Below are positions 1 through 6,378 of a DNA stretch of 8,440 nucleotides, piece after piece (position 1 is the stretch's first letter; the number at the start of each line of letters is the position of its first letter). Origin of the DNA: Lachnoclostridium sp. UBA1434 (GTDB lineage Bacteria > Bacillota > Clostridia > Lachnospirales > Lachnospiraceae); assembly GCA_002329645.1 (NCBI GenBank), contig DCTS01000006.1:45142-53581 (forward strand), given 5' to 3'. The translations under genes were made by a program, and so were the position numbers. The notes below the pieces were generated by a model that saw nothing but the letters and a program-made list of their open reading frames with translations, did not search any database and was not told the origin of the DNA.

Positions 1-934
1 CCGCTGATGCGGAATGCTTTGCGTGTGCAGTATACCTCTCTGTTTCGGAATGCTCCGCAGATACAAAATGATATTCCAGGTATTGGCGTATTGAGGCTTC
101 ATCATATGACATATTCTTAAGCAGGTATATGACATGGGCATGGAACGAATAATCCGACCTGAGGCTGTCGTCAATATTGCATAAAAGTCCGGATATATCT
201 TCAGGCCGCCTGTTTTTGCCAAGCTTTCTGCGGACAAACTGTTCTGCCTTAAACTTAACTTCAATTACATGCAGAATCTCATCCACAATATTAATGATCT
301 CCTCCAGAAGGCAAAAGCCAAGCATCTCCGGCAGGACCCAGATTTCCTTATCGGTAAGGGGTATCCTCTGCTGGTAAGCCTTCAGCATAGTACTGATGTT
401 TTCTTCACTCAGATGTCCGCCGGAAAGTGCAACAATCTTTTTTGCCACTACATAAACTCGAGGGAAATTGCGGTATTCCTTAACCTTAAGAATCGGAAGC
501 ACGGAATAGCTTGTTCCTGATGTACGCACCTTCTTGATTTCCCGGTACATTATCTGGAAATTGTCAAAGAGCCATCGTGCCGCAGGAATCAGAGAGATGA
601 TGTCCGTTGAGTATGCGGATATGCTGTCCCTGATTTTGTTCAGCTTTTTATATGCGGCCTGGTTAAAATCATTAAGGACAAAATTATATCCAATCAGCCT
701 TACCTTACTGTGGCTTTCAGCCAGTTCGAGCATCTGCCTTTCCCATTCGTCAGGGTCTCGCATGCTTTTTCCATCCCTGGCAAAGACTTTAAAATGTACT
801 TTTCTTCCGACATGACTGAAACGGTAATAAAGCATCAGCATGGTAAGGCAAAGCATTGCAACCAGTATCAATAAAACAGCCATCAAAAAGGTTGAGTTTA
901 TATAAAAGCCAATTCCTTCGGTTAAAATCAGCAA
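1..934 (-). CDS. Cyclic beta-1,2-glucan synthase-like protein (NdvB/GT84 type), N-terminal part
   Basis: Partial gene running off the left edge; 311 residues are visible and the reading frame is open throughout. The proposed start is TTG at 934-932, because AAGGAGGAG lies at 949-941 with an 8-nt spacer to the TTG. One membrane segment spans about residues 14-37, followed by a soluble region. Residues about 116-137 (IPAARWLFDNFQIMYREIKK) and 192-213 (PLTDKEIW followed by LPEML) match what I know of the N-terminal region of cyclic beta-1,2-glucan synthases, where a 'LLDNFHLIEEQLREIR' and 'PLTIGELWAIPIMLR' pattern precedes the glycosyltransferase and GH94 phosphorylase-like domains. Full-length members exceed 2,000 residues, so the catalytic domains would lie outside the window. 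Family members make or process beta-1,2-glucans at the membrane. Family recognition is from memory of the pattern; the product made here is inferred. Confidence 0.75.
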   Translation of the reverse strand, partial: MLILTEGIGFYINSTFLMAVLLILVAMLCLTMLMLYYRFSHVGRKVHFKVFARDGKSMRDPDEWERQMLELAESHSKVRLIGYNFVLNDFNQAAYKKLNKIRDSISAYSTDIISLIPAARWLFDNFQIMYREIKKVRTSGTSYSVLPILKVKEYRNFPRVYVVAKKIVALSGGHLSEENISTMLKAYQQRIPLTDKEIWVLPEMLGFCLLEEIINIVDEILHVIEVKFKAEQFVRRKLGKNRRPEDISGLLCNIDDSLRSDYSFHAHVIYLLKNMSYDEASIRQYLEYHFVSAEHSETERYTAHAKHSASA

Positions 935-1120
935 GTGAAGCTCCTCCTTATTGTATATACTTCCGGGTAATTGTAAAACATAAACAGAAGTTAAAGATGG
1001 GAATTGTTCAATTATATTGTGCCGATATTTATAATTTTTATTAGTAAACAGCAAAACGTCTAAAGCAATTAAATTAACAGCGCTGATATAATTCACGCTT
1101 GGGAGGGCTTTTATTACATA
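935..1120. other. AT-rich intergenic leader of the glucan synthase-like gene
   Basis: No gene is supported here. The minus-strand frame of the downstream gene happens to have no stop from ATG 1177 to TTG 934, but the translation is AT-codon-rich and resembles no family I recognise. A TTTACA-16-TACAAT promoter match at 978-951 exists, but its -10 touches the Shine-Dalgarno sequence, so a transcript from it would lose the ribosome binding site. No confident promoter for the gene was found. Confidence 0.5.
941..949 (-). promoter_or_regulatory. Ribosome binding site deciding the TTG start of the glucan synthase-like gene
   Basis: AAGGAGGAG on the minus strand is near-perfectly complementary to the 16S rRNA tail and lies 8 nt before TTG 934-932. 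The frame stays open a further 81 codons upstream to an ATG at 1177, but that ATG has no purine-rich site before it (AAATAAACATTTGCTC). The TTG is therefore the better start. Confidence 0.75.
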
Positions 1121-1175
1121 AAAAGGACGTATCACACCCAACCGAATAACAGAATAGTTGGTTTGCAATACGTCC
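1121..1175 (-). terminator. Terminator-like compound hairpin with T-run after the sigma/anti-sigma operon
   Basis: Read on the minus strand, GGACGTAT (1175-1168) pairs perfectly with ATACGTCC (1132-1125). Inside this, CCAAC (1161-1157) pairs with GTTGG (1142-1138), with an internal loop of about 5-6 nt on each side and a 14-nt apical loop. The outer stem is followed at once by TTTTT (1124-1120). This is the layout of a Rho-independent terminator for transcription arriving from the anti-sigma gene. The interrupted stem makes it weaker than a classic terminator, and it could also be a leader structure of the gene ending at position 1. Confidence 0.55.
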
Positions 1176-1195
1176 ATGAGCAAATGTTTATTTAA

Positions 1196-1339
1196 ACTTA
1201 TAATGTTATACCTGCATATAGATATCTATAATTTAAAACCTATGACTTGATACCTATAGCTTGATACCTATAATTTGATGCCTCTAATTTAAACCGTACT
1301 TATAATTTAATGCCTATAATTTGTTACCTATATTAGGGC
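1196..1339. repeat. Degenerate 14-bp tandem repeat array, about ten units
   Basis: Units fall in 14-bp register at 1196, 1210, 1224, 1238, 1252, 1266 and 1280, then after a 4-nt insertion (ccgt, 1294-1297) at 1298, 1312 and 1326. The consensus is ACCTATAATTTGAT on the plus strand. Units 1238, 1252 and 1266 are the most alike (differing at two positions); the outer units are diverged and the last one fades after about 9 nt. The array lies just 3' of the anti-sigma stop codon and before the terminator-like hairpin, so it would be in the operon's 3' untranslated RNA. A period of 14 is not a multiple of 3, which argues against a coding repeat. Function unknown. Confidence 0.8.
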
Positions 1340-1352
1340 ATATAACTTGCGC

Positions 1353-2552
1353 TTACATATAGGTCTTCAGGATCTCGGCAAAATCTTTACTGACCTTGTA
1401 CCTTGATATAAATCCGATATTGGGATAATAAATAGTCTCATAATACACGCCCTGCTTATTGTATATACGAATGAACACAGAATTATCCAGTGCATTCCCT
1501 GCTCTTCCCTGACTGCCTTCTATACTTGAGGGCATGCTGCCTCCGCCTGCGTCCGCCTTGGTCGGTACATCGGTTACAATCTTATCCCTGTCAGGGTCTC
1601 TTCCTTCATAACCGGTATCAGAAGCGTCCGGCGCAACGCCGGAAGTATTCGAAACAGGAGCATCGGGATCTTGTACAAGCGGCATATCCTCTGCATAATC
1701 AATAAGAGGCGGATTAGTTTCAGCAGGCATGGTGCCTGCCCGGGCATCATCACCTGTGTCAATGACTGAATAATTAAAGAGACGGTCAAAATATTCCTTG
1801 TTTGAATTCTTCAGTACCGAGAAATAACCGTAGAATTTCTCCACCCCTTCGGCATCCTTTATTATACCGGCTGCATTATTATAACCCTCCTGCTTTCCTT
1901 CTTCGCTAATTCTTATGAACTCGATCCTGTCGATATCGGAAGGGCTGTTAATACCGTACAATTTAAGATATTCGGCTGCGTCCTCGTCCTCATTCTGCAG
2001 ATAGCTTTCAAAGGAAAAGAACCTGAACAGCCTGTATCCGTCATCCGTGCCGACAGCCACCACAGCCCTGCCTCCGGCAGGCAGGTACTCATATACGCTC
2101 TTTCCCGTCAGCCTTTCGTCAACGCTCTTTGTTATTGCTATAATTAATTCACCTATATCCTCTTCCCTTATATCAGCCGGCAATCCAAAATCAATTCTTT
2201 GTTCATCTGTAAGCAGTATATAGTGCTTATTATCAATCTGAAACTGGTTTTCCACTTTGGCAACATAGTCTTCTCTTATAGCATCCATATCCTGCGCGGT
2301 ATTATTGCCGGAATTATCGTCGGCTCTGTTCACATTATCCATTAAGTGATATGTCAGTGAACCCCCTGCCAATAACAGAACCAAAGCCGCAGCAGGTATT
2401 ATACTCTTAAGGTATCTTCCTCTCTTATGCCGGCTTTTTTCTATATTATCAGCCTTATCATCAGTATGAAGTATATACTGCAGCATACGCCTTGTTGCAG
2501 CCTCGCCGGGCTCAATCCGGTCGATGCTTTTCTTAATGTCCTCTTTGTTCAT
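1353..2552 (-). CDS. Membrane-anchored putative anti-sigma factor
   Basis: The 399-residue protein is translationally coupled to the sigma gene: its ATG (2552-2550) overlaps the sigma TGA (2551-2549) as ATGA, with AGGTGGTGA just upstream. Residues 1-48 form a charged cytoplasmic N-terminus (EDIKKSIDRIEPGEAATRRM) of the kind found on clostridial anti-sigma-like membrane proteins. Residues about 49-70 are a single transmembrane helix (IIPAAALVLLLAGGSLTY). The remainder should be outside the cell: a folded segment at about 95-262, a Pro/Asp/Gly/Ser-rich low-complexity linker at about 265-355, and a compact aromatic C-terminal tail at 357-399 (FIRIYNKQGVYYETIYYPN). No zinc-binding HxxxCxxC anti-sigma motif is present. 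The inferred role is to hold the sigma factor at the membrane and release it on an envelope signal. The role rests on gene position and topology; the extracellular domains are not recognised. Confidence 0.7.
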   Translation of the reverse strand: MNKEDIKKSIDRIEPGEAATRRMLQYILHTDDKADNIEKSRHKRGRYLKSIIPAAALVLLLAGGSLTYHLMDNVNRADDNSGNNTAQDMDAIREDYVAKVENQFQIDNKHYILLTDEQRIDFGLPADIREEDIGELIIAITKSVDERLTGKSVYEYLPAGGRAVVAVGTDDGYRLFRFFSFESYLQNEDEDAAEYLKLYGINSPSDIDRIEFIRISEEGKQEGYNNAAGIIKDAEGVEKFYGYFSVLKNSNKEYFDRLFNYSVIDTGDDARAGTMPAETNPPLIDYAEDMPLVQDPDAPVSNTSGVAPDASDTGYEGRDPDRDKIVTDVPTKADAGGGSMPSSIEGSQGRAGNALDNSVFIRIYNKQGVYYETIYYPNIGFISRYKVSKDFAEILKTYM

Positions 2553-3043
2553 ATCTCTTCACCACCTATTTCCATTTTAAGCTGATGCCTCCCCCGGCGC
2601 AGATTCCCCCTGACGGTGGATTCCTTCATACCCAGTATTCCGGCTATCTCCGCGGTAGAATAGCCTTCATAATAATACATATAAATCACCGTTTTATACT
2701 TGGGTGGAAGGCTCATAACCTTTTCCAGCGTTTCATCCGTCCTCATCGAATCTACTGCAGCCACATCGGAGGCTTCCTCCAAACCGACCGTCGTTCTTGA
2801 CCACCAGCTTTTGAAATGGTCCTTGCATAAATTAACTGCTGTCCGTATCAGCCATGCCTTTTCATGCTCTGCATTTTGAAATACCGTTCTGTCCTTCATA
2901 AGTCTTATGAAGGTTTGCTGCACCATATCCTCGGCATCATAACTGTTTTTCATGTAAAGAAAGCATACCTTATATACCGTATTAACATGGCGATTATAGA
3001 TCTGTAACAGTTCTTCACCCGTACGCAATAAAGAACCAACCAT
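2549..3043 (-). CDS. ECF-type RNA polymerase sigma factor
   Basis: The 164-residue protein has the two-domain layout and usual length of extracytoplasmic-function sigma factors. Region 2 covers about residues 12-80, including the DAEDMVQQTFIRLM segment (36-49) that binds core polymerase and contacts the -10 element. A short linker follows, then region 4 at about 107-156 (LPPKYKTVIYMYYYEGYSTA) with a helix-turn-helix at 127-150 that reads the -35. The start is ATG 3043-3041, preceded by AGGAGGAG (3061-3054) with a 10-12 nt spacer. It is the first gene of a two-gene operon with the membrane protein downstream, which is its probable anti-sigma partner. An ECF-like promoter lies immediately upstream, so it probably activates its own transcription. 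The ECF subgroup and regulon are unknown. Confidence 0.92.
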   Translation of the reverse strand: MVGSLLRTGEELLQIYNRHVNTVYKVCFLYMKNSYDAEDMVQQTFIRLMKDRTVFQNAEHEKAWLIRTAVNLCKDHFKSWWSRTTVGLEEASDVAAVDSMRTDETLEKVMSLPPKYKTVIYMYYYEGYSTAEIAGILGMKESTVRGNLRRGRHQLKMEIGGEEI

Positions 3044-3072
3044 GGTGCATCAACTCCTCCTTTCACAAGTAA

Positions 3073-3099
3073 TACGATTGAAACGGCAAAAATGTTGCA
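3073..3099 (-). promoter_or_regulatory. ECF-type autoregulatory promoter of the sigma operon
   Basis: On the minus strand TGCAAC (3099-3094) followed by ATTTTT, then 17 nt in total, then CGTATT (3076-3071). This closely matches the Bacillus ECF consensus TGAAAC-N16/17-CGTA, including the T-rich stretch after the -35. The start of transcription would fall at about 3065, just before the AGGAGGAG of the sigma gene. The match and position are seen; autoregulation is inferred from how ECF operons usually work. Confidence 0.7.
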
Positions 3100-3118
3100 T
3101 CAGTGAAGCTAACATGAT

Positions 3119-3361
3119 ATCCGCAGGGATATATCCGAAGCCGAAATTGGCATGGTTGGGTACAATATCATCCTCGCCGGGCGCATATACATATTCAGGG
3201 TTCATGACCAGCCCCAGGATTGTTATCTCCTGCTTATATCCAAATGCTTCTATTGTTATATTGTCCCCCGGCTTCAGTCCCCTGGCTTCGGCAAAGAGAT
3301 GATCCAGCCATATTCCTTCCTTCATAAGCGAGAACTTTATGTTAGTCGTTGTCCTTACTAT
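3119..3361 (-). pseudogene. Remnant of an FtsX/MacB-like ABC transporter permease
   Basis: The minus-strand frame between the stop at 3364-3362 and about 3119 encodes a segment including WLDHLFAEARGLKPGDNITI and LGLVMNPEYVYAPGEDD. This resembles the extracellular domain of clostridial FtsX/MacB-type permeases, where an 'IWLDK.FAE..GLK.GD' stretch leads into 'I.GL..NPEYVY'. Only about 70 of the several hundred residues of such a permease are present. No transmembrane segments, no start and no ribosome binding site are seen, and no ATPase gene is nearby. The frame runs on to a TGA at 3052-3050, but residues after about 'GYIPADIML' are encoded by the sigma promoter and look unrelated. I read it as a decayed fragment into which the sigma promoter region abuts. 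Family assignment is from remembered pattern. Confidence 0.6.
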
Positions 3362-3364
3362 TTA

Positions 3365-3488
3365 CATTATGCATCCCTCAACCCCGACCCTGATTACGAT
3401 TGTGATACCTGTGCAAATCTTCGGAGGAGAATGTACAGATAACCCTGAACCTAAGCAGGCAGACGCCGGATAAAGGAACGCAAATATA
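3365..3488. other. Intergenic segment between permease remnant and PPDK_N gene
   Basis: No supported gene and no clear terminator for the gene ending at 3489. The minus-strand frame of the permease remnant is also open here from an ATG at 3496 (44 codons to the TAA at 3364-3362), without a ribosome binding site. It may be further decayed permease sequence, but I cannot recognise it. Confidence 0.4.
3459..3471 (+). repeat. Short repeat GCAGACGCCGGAT, copy 1
   Basis: The 13-mer is identical to 6327-6339; extended leftward to 3453-3471 and 6321-6339 it is a 19-mer with two mismatches. Both copies lie on the same strand in the non-coding flanks of the PPDK_N-domain gene. It contains a small GGC/GCC dyad. 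A match of this size could arise by chance in a window of this length. Confidence 0.35.
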
Positions 3489-6158
3489 TTATACATGACC
3501 GCATATTACGGTTTTGTTTATAAAGTCCGCATAAAGATTTAGCGGTTCATCGGCGCCAATTTCATATAACCGTATAATATCAAATATCCCTGCCCCTGTC
3601 GGCGGGGTTTCTTTTTCTCCGGCCTCAGCCTGCATGGACTGGGCTTCCTTATCTGTGAAGCTTCCTTTACCCGGTATAATATTAACGGCAGCCGTATCCT
3701 TCAGTATACGGTTAAGGACGGATTCCTTCCCTGCCAGATAACCCTTGCTGAATATATTATCCTGCCTGCTCATAATTGCGACATAGAACATCTCAGCCTC
3801 CACAATATCCTGGAACATATGGCTTCCGAAGGACAATTCGGGCATAAATCCAATCGCTGCATCCTCATATTCGCATATCACGGTAAAATTCGATATGTCC
3901 GAGAAGCTTACCGCCACCCCTAATTCAGGAGAGGAAGTGCCAATCCTTCCCGGGCTGATAAGCATAAGGCATTTGCCGCTGTTATTATAAAATTGGTTTA
4001 TCCTTCTGATTGTACCTACAATTATGCTTTTCTGATTATAGGGCATTTCATGATAACCCCTGGCATCGATATATACAACCGCATCAATTCCGATCTTCGC
4101 CTTGTTGCCCATAAATGTCCTGTTTATGCGGAACAATATCCTGTCCTTATCCATATCAGGTATGCTCATACCGGCAGATGCCTGCCATACCGATAAGGGC
4201 CTGCATTGAACCAGATTCAGCGTAAAGGCACCCTCCCGGTTAAAATTAATGGTGTATTCAATATCTACAGGCATACCGTAATGCTCCTGAAGGGTGGACA
4301 ACATATCCTTCAACACCATCATGATTTCCTTGTTCCTTACCAGACCCCTGCAGGATATGAACCTGATTGTTCGGGACTCTCCCCTCTCTCTCAGCATGCT
4401 TTCGGCAGTGAAGTCACGCTCGCATATAATGTTGGTATACCATGAGGGAAGCGCCGGTATGATGTCATATGCCCTGACCTCTTCAAGCTTGTTGGCTGCT
4501 GTATTGATTACATCCAGATAACGCTGGGAGAAGCGGTGCCTCTCCTCTTCGTTTACCAATACAGAGCTTTCAGGCTTGTCAAGATTAACAAGCCGGGGGT
4601 AATCATCATTGGTTCTGTTGACAGCTCTTGTCCCAAGCCCGGCAACGAGCCGCAGAAAACCGGCATCCTCCCCAAGCTCGCTGCTCCAGCGGTAAACGCT
4701 GTGTGAAAAGCCCACGCCGGCCGCACATGGCATATAATAATCGCCGAATTTAGTTGCGCTTACCCGCTGCACCAGGATTGCCATCTGCTCAATTGCCCTA
4801 TCGACCCCTCTTTTTCTTCTGTATTCCAGTGCGGAGCTGTCCATGGTGCTGGAATATACACGGCGTACAGCATCTTCAAATGCTGCAAGCCTTTCCTCCG
4901 GACTGCCCCCGTTTGGGCAAAATACGGATTCATATTTTCCTGCAAAGGCATTGCCAAAGCCATCCTCAAGAAAACTGCTTGAACGTACAATAATGGGGAT
5001 TTGCCCGAAGTATTCGAGCATCCTTCTGAACTGCTCCCGAATATATTGAGGGAATTTACCCTCCGACAAAGCCTTTGAAAGCTTTTCACCATACTCGAAA
5101 AAGTTCTCCGGCCTGCGCTGGCGTATAAATAAATTCCACAGCTTATTTTCAACAATATACGAATAGAATACGTCCGTTCCTATATAAAAGGAATCATGAG
5201 GCTCTATATGCCTGGCACATTCCGGCAGGTACTTTTCAATAAGCTTTCTTGCAAGCAGCATTCCGCATGCCTTGCCGCCTATGATTCCTGTTCCTATCAT
5301 CCTTGTCTTAATGAAGAAATAATCCTCAGGAGTAAATTCCTTTCTTATCATGGCGGCTATCTTCTGGTCATGGGTCATCATGCTCCGTATTATTTTACTG
5401 GTCATCCAACTGCTGATACTGCCGCTGCTGTAATAGGCTTCCCTTACTCTTTTAAAAAACAGCTCATAACTGTCAAGATGCTGCTCCGAATATGCAGACT
5501 GCTCCCGGTGTATTGCCGTGTAATAACCCGCCAGATCAACGCTGTCGGTCAAAACCTCGAATTCACCGCTGCCGTTAAGCTTATAGGGAAGATACATCTG
5601 TGTGGAATATCTGTTCCAGACCTTAACGGGATGGAGATATACCTCCTTGTCGTTTGAATATATGTCAATCAGAATCTGAGTAGTCTCCTGAATTCTTGCT
5701 ATTGTGGCATAATCATGATAACCCCGCAGGACAGGAAAATACGCAACAGTATCAAGTTCATACAGGTAAGGGCAGGTTACGCAGAAAAAGTTTCCCATCA
5801 TCAGATCGGTGGACCAGGATTCCTGCAAATCGGAAAGGCTGTCAAACACATAGAAGGCTCCGACGCCCTCCTTCTCAATAATCTCATGCAAACGAACCGT
5901 AAAAAGTTCAAATCCTGCGCCTGGATTAAGCGTATGAATCTTTAATCCGTCCTGGGGCATTAGGATGGGCTCATGCTCTGCAAAGCGGATATAATTGACC
6001 TGCCTTTTGTCAAGAACAGCCTGTTTAACCAGGGCTCTCGACAATATTACAAACTCCTCAAGGCGTGTTACCTGAATTACTACATTATCACCGAGCCTTA
6101 TATTATCCAGCAGTGTATCCAGGCTTGGTATGCCGGATTTAATTCTTTCAAAGCTCAT
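3489..6158 (-). CDS. PEP/pyruvate-binding (PPDK_N) domain protein with degenerate KaiC-like N-terminus
   Basis: 889 residues; ATG 6158-6156 preceded by AGGAGG (6170-6165) with a 6-nt spacer. Residues 1-175 look like a RecA/KaiC-type domain (SGIPSLDTLLDNIRLGDNVV), but the expected GxxxxGKT Walker A is missing (LGDNVVIQV). Residues about 285-655 form the ATP-grasp nucleotide-binding region of PEP synthase/pyruvate phosphate dikinase: TGIIGGKACG (290-299), IIVRSSSFLEDGFGNAFAGK (389-408), AGLGTRAVNRTNDDYPRLV (506-524) and QCRPL (651-655). Residues 734-795 (SPGRIGTSSPELGVAV, then SHMFQDI) match a C-terminal segment common to PPDK_N-only proteins. The phosphohistidine swivel domain and the PEP-binding barrel of true dikinases are absent, so it is unlikely to be a PEP synthase. 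Residues 833-857 are a polar, charged stretch before the C-terminus. It is the only gene of its unit, and substrate and role are unknown. Confidence 0.8.
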   Translation of the reverse strand: MSFERIKSGIPSLDTLLDNIRLGDNVVIQVTRLEEFVILSRALVKQAVLDKRQVNYIRFAEHEPILMPQDGLKIHTLNPGAGFELFTVRLHEIIEKEGVGAFYVFDSLSDLQESWSTDLMMGNFFCVTCPYLYELDTVAYFPVLRGYHDYATIARIQETTQILIDIYSNDKEVYLHPVKVWNRYSTQMYLPYKLNGSGEFEVLTDSVDLAGYYTAIHREQSAYSEQHLDSYELFFKRVREAYYSSGSISSWMTSKIIRSMMTHDQKIAAMIRKEFTPEDYFFIKTRMIGTGIIGGKACGMLLARKLIEKYLPECARHIEPHDSFYIGTDVFYSYIVENKLWNLFIRQRRPENFFEYGEKLSKALSEGKFPQYIREQFRRMLEYFGQIPIIVRSSSFLEDGFGNAFAGKYESVFCPNGGSPEERLAAFEDAVRRVYSSTMDSSALEYRRKRGVDRAIEQMAILVQRVSATKFGDYYMPCAAGVGFSHSVYRWSSELGEDAGFLRLVAGLGTRAVNRTNDDYPRLVNLDKPESSVLVNEEERHRFSQRYLDVINTAANKLEEVRAYDIIPALPSWYTNIICERDFTAESMLRERGESRTIRFISCRGLVRNKEIMMVLKDMLSTLQEHYGMPVDIEYTINFNREGAFTLNLVQCRPLSVWQASAGMSIPDMDKDRILFRINRTFMGNKAKIGIDAVVYIDARGYHEMPYNQKSIIVGTIRRINQFYNNSGKCLMLISPGRIGTSSPELGVAVSFSDISNFTVICEYEDAAIGFMPELSFGSHMFQDIVEAEMFYVAIMSRQDNIFSKGYLAGKESVLNRILKDTAAVNIIPGKGSFTDKEAQSMQAEAGEKETPPTGAGIFDIIRLYEIGADEPLNLYADFINKTVICGHV

Positions 6159-6212
6159 ATAATCCCTCCTGCGTAATTAGGGGTTTAAAAACCAATTGAT
6201 ATCCATCATCCT

Positions 6213-6221
6213 TGCTATAAT
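6213..6221 (+). promoter_or_regulatory. Candidate extended -10 promoter for the leader-peptide gene
   Basis: TGCTATAAT is a perfect extended -10 (TGn plus TATAAT). A TTGATA at 6196-6201 is only 14 nt upstream, too close for a normal -35, but extended -10 promoters can act without one. It would give a leader of about 150 nt before the ATG at 6379. Confidence 0.45.
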
Positions 6222-6250
6222 GGCACAGCCATCATAATGCTAATAAAAAC

Positions 6251-6279
6251 AGTATATATAGTAATGCAAAAAACAGCAA
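6251..6279 (-). promoter_or_regulatory. Candidate promoter for the PPDK_N-domain gene
   Basis: Minus strand TTGCTG (6279-6274), 17-nt spacer, TATACT (6256-6251). The -10 matches 5 of 6 consensus bases and the -35 only 3 of 6. The leader would be about 85 nt. Weak but correctly spaced. Confidence 0.3.
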
Positions 6280-6305
6280 TATTAATATTTTATGTTAGCT
6301 GTTTT
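6270..6305. repeat. Inverted repeat AAAACAGC/GCTGTTTT with palindromic core
   Basis: AAAACAGC (6270-6277) and GCTGTTTT (6298-6305) are perfect 8-bp arms. The perfect palindrome AATATTAATATT (6278-6289) directly follows the left arm. It lies in the divergent region between the PPDK_N gene and the peptide gene, and could be an operator or RNA hairpin. No downstream gene end makes terminator function likely. Confidence 0.5.
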
Positions 6306-6326
6306 GAACTGATCCCCTTCAAGTAT

Positions 6327-6339
6327 GCAGACGCCGGAT
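6327..6339 (+). repeat. Short repeat GCAGACGCCGGAT, copy 2
   Basis: Identical to 3459-3471 on the same strand. It lies in the leader of the peptide gene, about 40 nt before its ATG. Confidence 0.35.
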
Positions 6340-6378
6340 CTGTGTTGTTGTTGCTTATAGATTAAGGAGGAGGTAATT

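Noticed and set aside
177..815. Three plus-strand frames opposite the left-edge gene
   Set aside because: The minus strand carries one continuous 311-codon frame with a strong ribosome binding site and family resemblance. The plus frames are short, overlapping and featureless.
951..978. TTTACA-16-TACAAT promoter match upstream of the glucan synthase-like gene
   Set aside because: Transcription would begin inside or after the AAGGAGGAG ribosome binding site, leaving a transcript that could not use it.
1196..1339. The repeat array considered as a CRISPR
   Set aside because: The units are 14 bp, adjoining and degenerate with no unique spacers, and no cas genes are present.
4760..5155. 131-codon minus-strand frame inside the PPDK_N-domain gene
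   Set aside because: It lies in another frame of a gene with clear ATP-grasp motifs; no independent start signal or recognisable product.
5196..5657. 153-codon plus-strand frame opposite the PPDK_N-domain gene
   Set aside because: Antisense to a well-supported coding region, no Shine-Dalgarno sequence, and no domain recognised.
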